DNA from: UBA5018 sp044375975
Lineage (GTDB): Bacteria > Cyanobacteriota > Cyanobacteriia > PCC-6307 > Cyanobiaceae
Reading direction: 5' to 3'
NCBI GenBank assembly: GCA_044375975.1
Contig: JBILLQ010000007.1
Span: 10,721-74,720 of the forward strand
Length of the DNA: 64,000 nucleotides
Shown: piece after piece, positions 27,184 to 35,150 of the stretch
How the letters are laid out: each line of letters starts with the position of its first letter
How positions within the stretch are numbered: position 1 is the stretch's first letter
Notes under the pieces: generated by a model
The model's database searches: none
Told to the model about the DNA's origin: nothing
Seen by the model: the letters and a program-made list of their open reading frames with translations, nothing else
Made by a program: the position numbers and the translations under genes

Positions 27184-27952
27184 GAAGACGACGCGGGCAG
27201 CTGGGAGGTTCGTGGCATTGGCTGTTCAATGCATCACTCAAGTTGTTGTTGGAGCGGTTGTCCGGATCCTTGCCGAGCTCCTCGAGCAAGCTGGGGTCGG
27301 CGACCTTGCCTGTGGCCAGTGCTGTCATCGCCCCATTGCCGCAATGACCAGCGGTTGCTCCAAAGCCAGTGAGCAGGGCATAGGCGCGCTGGCTGGCGCT
27401 GCCCTGGCTGCCGGCATCGCTGGCCGCGTAGGCGGTGCGGGCGGGGGAGAGCAGCTGGTTCACCTTGAATGGTTTCAATCCTGCTCGGCTGGCGAGTAGA
27501 ACCCCCGCCAGGCAATTGGCCTGCAGGTTGGCGGCCGCTGGCTGGAGGGCAGATCCGGCAGTGGCGGATTGGCTGCGGATCGCCTGGCCCAGGGCAGTGG
27601 AGATCCAGTAGGCGATGCCCCAGGTGCCGTAGCGCTCAAGAACATCGTTGGTGAGCCATTGCTGATCCAGCAACAGCTGGCGCGTACTGGGGCAATACAG
27701 CGCAGTGGTATCTGCGATCGCCCCTGCCGCCTCGGGGCAAATCCTGAAAGCCCTCTGGTTGGCCTTCAGCAGCAGCACCTCAGGAAACGGTTGCTTGGCG
27801 GTGATTGGATCGCTCTGCCAAGCCAGACGCAACTCCTGCGTGGAGGCCTGGATCGCGGCGTTGAGATCGGCGGCGCCAGCGGGGCATGCCAGTAACAGAG
27901 CTGTCAACGGAAAGATCCCCGCCAATAGTTGAACATACCCTCCCTTACCCAT
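27146..27952 (-). CDS. Secreted protein resembling a neutral zinc metallopeptidase (YpfJ type) without the HExxH motif
   Basis: 268 residues, with signal peptide LLAGIFPLTALLLACPAGAADL. The body follows the YpfJ/neutral zinc metallopeptidase order: ALYCPSTRQLLLDQQWL, then the helix that should carry HExxH, then LQANCLAGVLLASRAG (normally LQADCFAG), then GSASQRAYALLTGFGATAGHC (normally HGSSxQR...GF.SGD...C). Here the HExxH helix reads YWISTALGQAI and the downstream Asp is Asn, so zinc and catalysis should be lost. First gene of the CHAT operon; probably a binding or scaffold protein. The homology call rests on motif order. Confidence 0.7.
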   Translation of the reverse strand: MGKGGYVQLLAGIFPLTALLLACPAGAADLNAAIQASTQELRLAWQSDPITAKQPFPEVLLLKANQRAFRICPEAAGAIADTTALYCPSTRQLLLDQQWLTNDVLERYGTWGIAYWISTALGQAIRSQSATAGSALQPAAANLQANCLAGVLLASRAGLKPFKVNQLLSPARTAYAASDAGSQGSASQRAYALLTGFGATAGHCGNGAMTALATGKVADPSLLEELGKDPDNRSNNNLSDALNSQCHEPPSCPRRLRDVDSTLGTTNP

Positions 27953-27956
27953 GGAG

Positions 27957-28011
27957 TTGAATATATTCTAGTTGAACATACACTGATTGAACGTACACAG
28001 ATTCAATCTGC
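27957..28011 (+). promoter_or_regulatory. Four 15-bp direct iterons upstream of the CHAT operon
   Basis: TTGAATATAT, TTGAACATAC, TTGAACGTAC and TTCAATCTGC start at 27957, 27972, 27987 and 28002, an exact 15-bp step. The first begins 5 bp upstream of the operon start codon; a further TTGAACATAC lies inside the first gene at 27929. On the minus strand a TAGAAT -10-like element overlaps them. The placement suggests an operator or slippage-prone leader; no binding protein is identified. Confidence 0.55.
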
Positions 28012-28189
28012 ACTGCTTTGCCCATGGCGTCGCAATTATAAAAGCTATCATCATCATACAACCAAAAATTGTCTCTTCTTCAAGAGTTGCAGAAACTGCT
28101 TAGGGGTGCAGCACAAATGCTCGTCTAGATCTTCAACCCCTCTCAGATGACTCATTTTTGATTAGCTGTTGCCGCAGTTGGCTCCTAAT

Positions 28190-28463
28190 CACTACCACAA
28201 TCACTCACAAATTCTGCTCCCCTCAGTTGGCGCTCCCGTGGTGCTGCATAGTTGCAGATGGTATGCACCACGGGATGAAGAAGCGTCACCTTTCCTCGCA
28301 GAGGGGGCCATGGCGATTCCCTGTACTACGATCGCTTTTGCTCTATGCTTTACCTCACTTCTTTCGGTTTTCGTTGCCTGGCTGGTGGCGATCCTGCTCG
28401 GCTATTGCCTGATCGTCTAGTTGGTGAAGACCTGCTATGTACGTCGTTATGACTATAGTTTAT
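28190..28463 (+). pseudogene. Decayed duplicate of the mgtA 3' end
   Basis: From 28310 the sequence matches codons of mgtA's last ~50 residues: MAIPCTTIAFALCF...WLVAILLGYCLIV, stop, LVKTCYVRRYDYS, against MAIPYTPIASALGF...WLAAILLGYCLLA, Q, LVKTWYVRRFGYS. A TAG replaces the Gln codon after YCLIV. Weaker similarity (SQILLPS..GAPV) reaches back to about 28190. The intact gene ends at 22207 on the same strand, so the copies flank the CHAT operon. Non-functional. Confidence 0.8.
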
Positions 28464-28844
28464 GTGAGGCTGATTTATGTCACGACGGTTTGGCTGGACT
28501 GCTGGTGGCTGGGCCGCTCAAGAAGGTACGGGAATAGGCACCTTTCGGGGATCCTGCGGGGGTGTGTCAGCCATTATTTTGAAGTTGAGGGGAGGCACAC
28601 CCCCCAAGGCCCTCTCCCCAAAGCAGCCGGGTAAGTCGCCCGAGCCGATGATTGGAGGTGATCAGATTGGAAACCCGCCCAACATGAAAGCCTGATGTTG
28701 CCTAACCAGCTAGATGTGTGAGCCATGGGCAATCTGCGTAATGCTGATCTGCGAATCCTGGGCTGAATAACCCAGGCGAGGGTCGCCAATTGATGGGGCC
28801 AAGCCTCGAGCATCTCTCATCTTTTAATTGGCATCCCTGGAAAG
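28464..28844 (+). other. Gene-free stretch ahead of a plus-strand terminator; possible untranslated RNA
   Basis: No protein gene is supported. Several inverted repeats are visible (for example GGGGAGGC...CCTCTCCCC around 28590-28620, GCCTGATGTTGCC, and CTGGGCTGAATAACCCAG around 28760-28778), and the stretch ends in a strong intrinsic terminator. It could be the tail of the dead mgtA transcript or a small RNA. It does not match 6S, SRP, RNase P or a riboswitch that I recognise. Confidence 0.35.
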
Positions 28845-28872
28845 CCCGGTGGCCCGAGCCGCCGGGTTTTTT
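28845..28872 (+). terminator. Strong Rho-independent terminator
   Basis: CCCGGTGGC (28845-28853), loop CCGA, GCCGCCGGG (28858-28866), then TTTTTT. A 9-bp stem with one G-T pair. It points along the plus strand, where no intact gene precedes it; on the opposite strand it could also serve the yccF-like gene weakly. Confidence 0.75.
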
Positions 28873-28947
28873 GATGGCGGCATATTGCGTTACCGGTATA
28901 AGAATAAAAAAATGGCTGGGCCCTCTAGCTGACTGCAAAAGACTGCC

Positions 28948-29355
28948 CTAGCGCTGATGCCTGGGCACCACCTGCATGCCGATTGGTGCCAGGGCAATCA
29001 GCGCCAATTTGATGTGCTGAAGGCCAAAGGGGATGCCAATGATCGAGATAAAGCAGGCCAGGGCGGATGCCAGGTGACCAATCGCCAGCCACCAGCCGGC
29101 CACCACAAACCAGATCACGTTGCCGAGCAGCCCCAGGGGTCCGGTGCCGAGATCTTCCTGGCCGGTGAGTTCCCGCCGGCTCACGGCCTCCTGGCCAAAG
29201 GGCCAAAAGGAGAAGCTGCCGATCACAAAGCAGGCCCGGGCCCAGGGGATACCCACGATTGTGAGGGCGGCGATCGCGCCCACCAGCCACCAGCCCAGGC
29301 CCATCACCAGGCCACCGAGCAGGAACCAGAGCAGGTTTAGTAGAAAACGGAACAT
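28948..29355 (-). CDS. yccF: YccF-family inner membrane protein
   Basis: 135 residues. Contains two YccF domains in tandem, each with the IVGIPW/IIGIPFG hallmark: LTIVGIPWARACFVIGSFSFWPFG and FISIIGIPFGLQHIKLALIALAPIG. About four hydrophobic helices. The N-terminal FLLNLLWFLLGGLVMGLGWW is the classic family start. The family is widespread and its role is unclear. Single gene. Confidence 0.88.
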   Translation of the reverse strand: MFRFLLNLLWFLLGGLVMGLGWWLVGAIAALTIVGIPWARACFVIGSFSFWPFGQEAVSRRELTGQEDLGTGPLGLLGNVIWFVVAGWWLAIGHLASALACFISIIGIPFGLQHIKLALIALAPIGMQVVPRHQR

Positions 29356-29384
29356 TGGCCTAACTTAGCTTCAGTAGCTTAGCT

Positions 29385-29687
29385 TCAGTTTTGGGAGGGG
29401 GTAAAGCTCAGCAGATTATCGGTGGGGCTGTAGTGAAATTGGCCGAGAGTGCCGCTGGTTTTGGCGGGAGGATGCTTTTCCAGGTGAGCGTAAAACTTGG
29501 TTATCGCTTTGATGCGGTCATCATAGCCGGGATGGGTGGAGTTGGGCTCGGTGGCGCTGCCATCACCGCTGGATTTATGGGCAAAAATCAGTGCATCCAA
29601 GCAGATGCGCCCCCCGTAGCCGGCCCGGGCCATGATCACTGCGGCATCACGATCGGCCTACAGCTCTTGCTGGCGGGATTTTACGTA
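29385..29687 (-). pseudogene. C-terminal remnant of an M48-family zinc metalloprotease
   Basis: The frame reads YVKSRQQEL, stop (TAG at 29658-29660), ADRDAAVIMARAGYGG, then NSTHPGYDDRIKAITKFYAHLEK. In M48 peptidases SRxxELEADxxA follows the HExxH helix and HPxxxxRI ends the domain, so this is the last quarter of such a gene. A second TAG lies at 29688-29690 and no HExxH is found upstream, so the fragment is dead. Confidence 0.72.
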
Positions 29688-29730
29688 CTAGCCCAGCTGA
29701 TCTGGCAAGCGCCAACTTGTTTGATTAACC

Positions 29731-31167
29731 TCAAGCGGCCTGGCTGGTTAGCCACTGGCGACCCTGCTGCAGGAAGGCCTGCCAGTCGAGCTTTTCGCTT
29801 TCGGCGGCGCGGGCCACGATCAGGGGCGCCTCCCGTTTGATGCGCTCCAGATCTGGTTCACTAACGCCACTGGAGAGGGCCAGCACATCTGCCATCGCTC
29901 TGCCCACCACCCGGGTTAGATAGGCGGCGCTGAGGGCCTGCATCGCTCCGCCCACCAGCCAGGTGGCACCGTGCCACTTGAGTAGGCCGGCCAGGGTTTG
30001 GCTGCTCCACTCCACCACCCCCAGGGCCAGGCAGGCGCGGGCCAGTTCGGCTGCGGCGGCCCTCAGCTGCGCCATGCTCCAGCCGCACTGCCATAGCCGG
30101 GCCATCTCCTGCAGCATCAGGCCATTGGCCACCGCCAGCACTAATAGATCAAGGCTGGGTATGGGGGTGGCGAATACCCCAGCCGCCACCAACCACTGGG
30201 TGCGCTGTTGCAGGGCCTCAAAGCGTTCGCGGCGCAGCAATTCCAGGTCTGCTTGCCAGCGGCTATGTAAATCGCGCAGTTGGCGCAGCCGGGTGTCCTG
30301 TCGCAGTTTGGGCGCCTGCTGATGCAGCAGGCGATTTAGCGGCTCCAGGCAGGCGGCCACCGCTTCCACCTGGCCATTCCAGAGCAGCAGCTGATCGCTA
30401 TTTAGTTCTGGCAATTGGCTAGATAATTCGAGCCGCACCTGGTTTGGATCGGCAACATCGGCTTCCACCAAAAGCCATAGGGGCAGGCCCTTGGGCAGGG
30501 CTTCTATCCAGCGCAGTTCAGCGGCCGAAAGGGGCATCTGTAGGTGATGAATCAGCAGCTCACAGCTGGTGAATCGCTCCGGCCAGCGCCACTGCTCACT
30601 CCAGCGCGGCAACGCCTCAGACCAGTGCAGTGTGAAGCCGCACCGCCCCCGCAGGGCCTCGCTAAATACCTGCTGCATCGCCAGTGGTGGCGGCTGCAAT
30701 CCCACCAGGGCCAGCTGGGGATCGCTGCGCTGCAATTGCTGGCGCAGGTGTTCTAAATGGGCCAGCCGGGCTGGATCCTCTGCATCCAGGGCCTGAAATT
30801 GCTCCAACAGGCCGTCGAGTCGCTTTTGCCAGCCCTGCAGGTCGGTGTCGACCAGGCCAAATTTTTGGCGCGGCCTGGCCAGCCACAGGCCCAGGGCGGC
30901 CGCAGCCGCCAAGCTGAAGGAGGTGCCGCCGCCGATCACCCCCCCCAGGTGGATCAAACCGTCGCCCACCAGCAAACCGGCTCCAGCCACCGCCGCCACC
31001 GGCCACCAACGCCGCAGAAGCGAGCTCACCGCAGGGGAGACAACCGCAGGAGATACCAGGCCAGGGGCGGCCGGGGCGGGGGAGACCAGGGAAGTGGAGA
31101 CCGGGGCGTGGGCGGCCAGGGAGGGGGAGACCAATGCGGCGGGTGTGAGGGGTTCTGGAGCGCTCAC
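29731..31167 (-). CDS. YcjF/DUF697-type membrane protein
   Basis: About 478 residues. A repetitive Pro/Val/Ser N-terminus (LVSPA-like five-residue units) leads to two membrane helices (WWPVAAVAGAGLLVGDGLIHLGG; FSLAAAAALGLWLA), a helical middle and a C-terminal DUF697 region (RTQWLVAAGVFATPIPSLDLLVLAVANGLMLQEMARLWQ). The middle sits where related cyanobacterial proteins have a GTPase domain, but no P-loop GxxxxGK[ST] is seen, so nucleotide binding looks lost. The start is uncertain: GTG at 31167 is chosen, while the frame stays open to 31314. Confidence 0.72.
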   Translation of the reverse strand: MSAPEPLTPAALVSPSLAAHAPVSTSLVSPAPAAPGLVSPAVVSPAVSSLLRRWWPVAAVAGAGLLVGDGLIHLGGVIGGGTSFSLAAAAALGLWLARPRQKFGLVDTDLQGWQKRLDGLLEQFQALDAEDPARLAHLEHLRQQLQRSDPQLALVGLQPPPLAMQQVFSEALRGRCGFTLHWSEALPRWSEQWRWPERFTSCELLIHHLQMPLSAAELRWIEALPKGLPLWLLVEADVADPNQVRLELSSQLPELNSDQLLLWNGQVEAVAACLEPLNRLLHQQAPKLRQDTRLRQLRDLHSRWQADLELLRRERFEALQQRTQWLVAAGVFATPIPSLDLLVLAVANGLMLQEMARLWQCGWSMAQLRAAAAELARACLALGVVEWSSQTLAGLLKWHGATWLVGGAMQALSAAYLTRVVGRAMADVLALSSGVSEPDLERIKREAPLIVARAAESEKLDWQAFLQQGRQWLTSQAA

Positions 31168-31660
31168 CACAAACCTGCCAATAGCCTTGACGGTGGCATC
31201 TCTAGCGCACGGGCCCCCAAAACGCACGCAAAGCCTGACAAGCCCCTGGCTCGTAGCCGCAGATGGCTCGTAGCGGCAGGTGGCTCCTAGCCACCCATGG
31301 CTCTTTGCGCCCACAGCTTTTGCCGTTCCCGGCTCTTAGCCATTGCCAACCGCCCTAGTTCAGTCAGGGGGGCCTAGGCGCCTCACCCCCCAGGGTCCCC
31401 TTGACGGCCAAGCCCTGACACAACTCCGCTCCAGCATTTGAGCGCCAGGATTTTCCTGACAGCATTCCAGAATGTTTAGGGCCACTCCCCTATGGGCCAG
31501 CCCTTAGCCCCTGCCCCTAAGCCCTTTCCCCTTAGCCATTGCCTGCCATAGCTGCTTACGTTCCTGCCCCCCGCTCTCTGGCCCAGGCCTTTGGATCGCT
31601 TGATCCCTTGATGAATCTCCAGGCGCCCGATTGGACACCGCATCTCACCTCCAACCACCG
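31168..31660. other. Divergent intergenic region
   Basis: Lies between the YcjF-like gene and the plus-strand cluster leading to trpS. It contains short repeats (GGCTCGTAGC/GGCTCCTAGCC near 31245-31300; CCCTTAGCCCCTGCCCCTAAGCCC near 31500-31530). No gene or clear promoter box can be supported. Confidence 0.4.
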
Positions 31661-32194
31661 ATGAGCCGTTCTGGGCGCCGACCGGCCAATCCGATCGCCT
31701 CCTTGAGCGAGCGGCAGTGGCGGCAACTTGACCAGTGGCAGCGCCAGCTGGATCTGGCTGATGGCTGGTGCGGCAGCCTGCCCGTGGTGCTCTGGGATCG
31801 GGCCTGGCTGCGGTTGGAGGCGGTGGCGGTTGAGCGGCTGGGGCAACGGCTGCCCCCCGACGGCAGTGCCGATGCCCCCGAGCTGGTTCGCTTTCGAGAA
31901 CTGCAGCAGCAGGGGGATGATGCCTGGCAAGCGCAGCTGATCTGCTGGCAGGAATTTGGTCCCGAGGCCTGCCAGCAGGCCCTGCAGCGCTACTGGCAGC
32001 GCCAGCAGCAGGGCAACCAGGGCTGGACTTTGCCGGCTTATCTGCAGTTTTTGCAGCACTATCGCCAGATGTTCGCGGGAGCCGCACTGCGCTTTCTGCC
32101 CCTGGTGGTACTCGCCCGGGAGGGGGGCACCGAACCACACCAGCTGCTCTGGCTAGCCGCCAGAGGCCAGCCGATGCGGCACACTTGCCCCTGA
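31661..32194 (+). CDS. Conserved-type cyanobacterial hypothetical protein
   Basis: 177 residues from MSRSGRRPANPIASLSE. No recognised family. It is soluble, Trp/Gln-rich and mostly helical (RQWRQLDQWQRQLDLADGW; ELQQQGDDAWQAQLICWQEFG). Composition and codon use match neighbouring core genes. It is 16 bp upstream of the next gene on the same strand and probably co-transcribed with it and trpS. The ATG at 31661 is preferred to one 30 bp upstream because the extra residues look non-coding. Confidence 0.7.
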   Translation: MSRSGRRPANPIASLSERQWRQLDQWQRQLDLADGWCGSLPVVLWDRAWLRLEAVAVERLGQRLPPDGSADAPELVRFRELQQQGDDAWQAQLICWQEFGPEACQQALQRYWQRQQQGNQGWTLPAYLQFLQHYRQMFAGAALRFLPLVVLAREGGTEPHQLLWLAARGQPMRHTCP

Positions 32195-32210
32195 TTGCAG
32201 GGCTGCGGCG

Positions 32211-32894
32211 ATGGCCGACGACACTTCTCCTTCCTTCCAGGCCGGCTCGTCTTTCCAAAGCGGCGAAGAGCAAGGCCAGCGGAGCGAAGAGCAAAGCCAG
32301 CGGAGCGAAGGCCAGGGCCAGCGGGGCGGCCGGGGATCGGGTAACCGGGAGCCGGGCGGTTTCCGCATCCGTTTGAGCGACAACGAGATGCGCGCCGCCC
32401 GCGCCGTGCAGGAGGCCTTTCGGCTGCGCTCCACCGTGGCGGCCCTGGGCTTCTCAATCCGCACCGTGGCCCAGCTGTTGGAGGACGGCCAGCTGAGTGA
32501 ACTGGTGGCCCAGCAGCAGGCCCTGGCCGGTGCTGGTCGCGACGATGCTCCTAGAGCCGCTGTTACCAGGGGAGACGGGGCCCGCCGGGAGGGCCGTGGT
32601 GAGGGTCGTGGTGATGGGGCCAGGGGCCTGCGCCGCCTCGATGGCCGCCAGGAGCGCGCCGCCCGCATCGATCCCTTCGCCAGGCCCGCTAAGCCAGTGC
32701 CGGCTGCCGCCGCTGAGGAATTGGCTGCCGGTGAGGCCGATCAGCTCGGCGACGAAAACCTGGCCAGCGAGCAGTTCGACAGCCCCGCAGCCGAGGCCGC
32801 CGATTTCCAAGCCGGTGATTCACAGGAGAGTGAATTACAGCTTGGTGATGCCGCCCAACTGGAGCCTGTCACCGATCCGGCCAGCGAGGCCTGA
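32211..32894 (+). CDS. Hypothetical acidic/Gln-rich protein upstream of trpS
   Basis: 227 residues, no recognised domain. A low-complexity head carries three seven-residue repeats (EEQGQRS-like, 21-bp DNA units). A compact middle (FRIRLSDNEMRAARAVQEAFRLRSTVAALGFSIRTVAQLLEDGQL) has an Arg/Ala helical, DNA-binding-like look. A Gly-Arg stretch and an acidic Ala/Glu tail follow. It ends 5 bp before trpS, so the two are likely translated from one message. Probably a picocyanobacterial conserved protein; function unknown. Confidence 0.7.
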   Translation: MADDTSPSFQAGSSFQSGEEQGQRSEEQSQRSEGQGQRGGRGSGNREPGGFRIRLSDNEMRAARAVQEAFRLRSTVAALGFSIRTVAQLLEDGQLSELVAQQQALAGAGRDDAPRAAVTRGDGARREGRGEGRGDGARGLRRLDGRQERAARIDPFARPAKPVPAAAAEELAAGEADQLGDENLASEQFDSPAAEAADFQAGDSQESELQLGDAAQLEPVTDPASEA

Positions 32895-32899
32895 TCTAG

Positions 32900-33931
32900 A
32901 TGACAAGGCCGCGGGTTCTCTCCGGCGTGCAGCCCACCGGCTCGCTGCACCTGGGCAACTGGCTGGGGGCGATTCGCAATTGGGTGGGTTTGCAGGCCAG
33001 CCACGACACCTTTTTTTGTGTGGTGGATCTGCACGCGATCACCGTGCCCCACGATCCCAAGCGCCTGGCGGAGGACACCCTCAGCACCGCGGCCCTCTAT
33101 CTGGCCTGTGGCATTGATCCAGACACTGCCACAGTTTTTGTGCAGAGCCAGATCAGTGCCCATAGTGAATTGTGCTGGTTGCTTAACTGCGTAACTCCGC
33201 TCAATTGGCTAGAGCGGATGATCCAGTTCAAGGAAAAAGCGATCAAGCAGGGCGACAATGTGTCGGTGGGGCTGCTCGATTACCCGGTGCTGATGGCCGC
33301 CGACATCCTGCTCTACGACGCCGATTTGGTGCCGGTGGGAGAAGACCAGAAGCAGCATCTAGAACTGGCCCGCGATATAGCCCAGCAGCGCATCAACGCT
33401 CGTTTCGCGCCACGTGATGCCAAGGGGGAACCCCTGCCATTGCTGAAGGTGCCCGAACCGATGATCCTGCGGGAGGGGGCCCGGGTGATGAGCCTCACCG
33501 ACGGCAGCAGCAAGATGAGCAAGAGCGATCCCAACGAGGGATCGCGGATCAATTTGCTGGATCCCCCCGAGACGATCGTCAAAAAAATCAAGCGGGCAAA
33601 AACCGATCCGATCCTGGGCCTGGAATTTGGCAACCCGGAGCGGCCGGAAGCCGACAACCTGCTGGGCCTCTATGCCCTGCTCAGCGGTAAAGGTCGCCAG
33701 GCGGTGGCAGCAGAGTGCGCCCAGATGGGTTGGGGCGGTTTCAAGCCGCTGCTGGCCGAGGCCACTGTGGAGGCCCTGAAACCTGTGCAGCAGAAATACC
33801 AGGAGCTGCGCACCGATCCCGCGACGCTGCTGGCGGTGCTGGCCCAAGGCCGCCAACGGGCCAGTGCGGTGGCCGACCAGAGCCTGGCCCGGGTGCGCCA
33901 GGCCCTGGGCTTTCTCGGCACCGAGCCCTAG
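32900..33931 (+). CDS. trpS: Tryptophanyl-tRNA synthetase
   Basis: 343 residues, class I synthetase of normal bacterial length. The HIGH-equivalent is PTGSLHLGNWLGA at ~residues 13-25 and the KMSKS loop is SKMSKSDPNEGSRINL near 200. Tryptophan-pocket elements such as DLHAITVPHDP and YPVLMAADILLYDADLVPVGEDQKQHLELARD are present. Charges tRNA-Trp in the cytoplasm. Follows two hypothetical genes closely. The start MTRPRVLSGVQPTG is fixed by the conserved beginning. Confidence 0.97.
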   Translation: MTRPRVLSGVQPTGSLHLGNWLGAIRNWVGLQASHDTFFCVVDLHAITVPHDPKRLAEDTLSTAALYLACGIDPDTATVFVQSQISAHSELCWLLNCVTPLNWLERMIQFKEKAIKQGDNVSVGLLDYPVLMAADILLYDADLVPVGEDQKQHLELARDIAQQRINARFAPRDAKGEPLPLLKVPEPMILREGARVMSLTDGSSKMSKSDPNEGSRINLLDPPETIVKKIKRAKTDPILGLEFGNPERPEADNLLGLYALLSGKGRQAVAAECAQMGWGGFKPLLAEATVEALKPVQQKYQELRTDPATLLAVLAQGRQRASAVADQSLARVRQALGFLGTEP

Positions 33932-34202
33932 TGCCGCCAGGGGGCAGCCTGGCCTGCAAGTTTTAGGCGGCTCGCCAGGCTGGCTGAGGCGGAGGCCAGG
34001 CCTTTTGGTGCTGCCGGTTTTTTGTTATCTATTGATCGCCTGAGTTCAGGTTGGCTTATCAATCAGCCGCTGCCGAGGCGGCCGCAAGCCCTGGATCTGC
34101 CGCCGGTCTCGCTCTTGGTCGCGTCAGTCTCAGTCAGGGTCTGCGGCGTCGCCGCTATTGCGCTGCAAGGGTGATGCACGACATGGGCCAGTTGTCTAGG
34201 GG

Positions 34203-35150
34203 GTGGTAAGGGCCACCGCCGCTGCTGGCGGCGATTGGTCAGGGTCGCTTTGGCCGCCATTGGAGACGCCCATTTCGATTCGCCAATTCCCTTTCCCGCT
34301 GCCCCCCCTATGGCTCACGCGGCCATTTCTGACCCGGCTAATTCTGAGTCAGCTAATTCTGACTCCCTTGATGCTGGCGCCCGCGTCGCTGGGCCAGGCG
34401 TCCGCAGTTGGGCCCCCAGCGGCCAGCTACGGCAGCGGTGAGCCCAGTAGCGGGCCTGATACCGGGGGGGCCAGCGCAGCTGGCGGCGCCGGGGCATCGG
34501 CATTGCCCTCGGGGGGCAGCCAGGAGCGCAGCATTGGCCCCTATGCCCTCACCCCGCGCCGCAGGGCTCTGCTGGCCACCATCCGCTACGCGGAAGGCAC
34601 TTGGACCAACGGCAGTGCCAGGGGCTATCAGCTCCTCTACGGCGGCGGCCACTTTTCCAGCCTGAGCCGCCATCCGCAAATCACGGTGCGGCGCCGCTAT
34701 GTGAGTGCCGCCGCCGGTGCCTATCAATTCCTGCCGCCCACCTGGAACCGGGTGGCGCGCCGCCTGGGGCTACGCGATTTCGGTCCCCGCAATCAAGACA
34801 TGGCCGCCCTCTACCTGGTGGAGCGGCGGGGCGTGCTGGCCACCCTCGATCGCGAGGGCCTCAACGGCAGGGTGCTCGATCGCCTGGCCCGTGAATGGTC
34901 CTCCCTGCCCAACCGCCAGGGCGCCAGCGTCTACGGCCAACCGGTGAAGACCGCCCAGGAGCTGCAACAGTTTTATGCCAGCAGCTTGCAGAGGGCCATC
35001 AGCCAGCCAGACTCCATTGGCCAGCCAACAGCCATTGGCCAGCCAACAGCCATCGGCCAGCCAAAGGCCATCAGTCAGCCAGAAGCCAATGGCCAGCCAG
35101 AATCGATTGGCCAGCCAAAGGCCACCGGCCAGCCAGACTCCATTGGCTAG
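34203..35150 (+). CDS. Secreted lysozyme-like muramidase with repetitive C-terminal tail
   Basis: 315 residues from a GTG. A signal-like segment (LILSQLILTPLMLAPASLGQASA) precedes a catalytic domain beginning with ALLATIRYAEGTWTNGSARGYQLLYGG (Glu as likely acid) and continuing AAAGAYQFLPPTWNRVARRLGLRDFGPRNQDMAALYLV, the pattern of phage-type glucosaminidase/muramidase GH104. It likely cuts peptidoglycan. The last ~50 residues are IGQPTA-like six-residue repeats. The stop at 35148 falls inside the repeat array, which continues beyond it. Confidence 0.83.
   Translation: MVRATAAAGGDWSGSLWPPLETPISIRQFPFPLPPLWLTRPFLTRLILSQLILTPLMLAPASLGQASAVGPPAASYGSGEPSSGPDTGGASAAGGAGASALPSGGSQERSIGPYALTPRRRALLATIRYAEGTWTNGSARGYQLLYGGGHFSSLSRHPQITVRRRYVSAAAGAYQFLPPTWNRVARRLGLRDFGPRNQDMAALYLVERRGVLATLDREGLNGRVLDRLAREWSSLPNRQGASVYGQPVKTAQELQQFYASSLQRAISQPDSIGQPTAIGQPTAIGQPKAISQPEANGQPESIGQPKATGQPDSIG

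Noticed and set aside
22214..27952. CRISPR-linked TPR-CHAT (Craspase-type) system
   Set aside because: No gRAMP/Cas7-11 gene, no array, and the protein appears to be exported, so only the CHAT family is shared.
28550..28870. Known structured RNA (6S, SRP, RNase P, cobalamin or glycine riboswitch)
   Set aside because: None of the conserved core sequences of these RNAs is present; kept only as an unassigned structured region.
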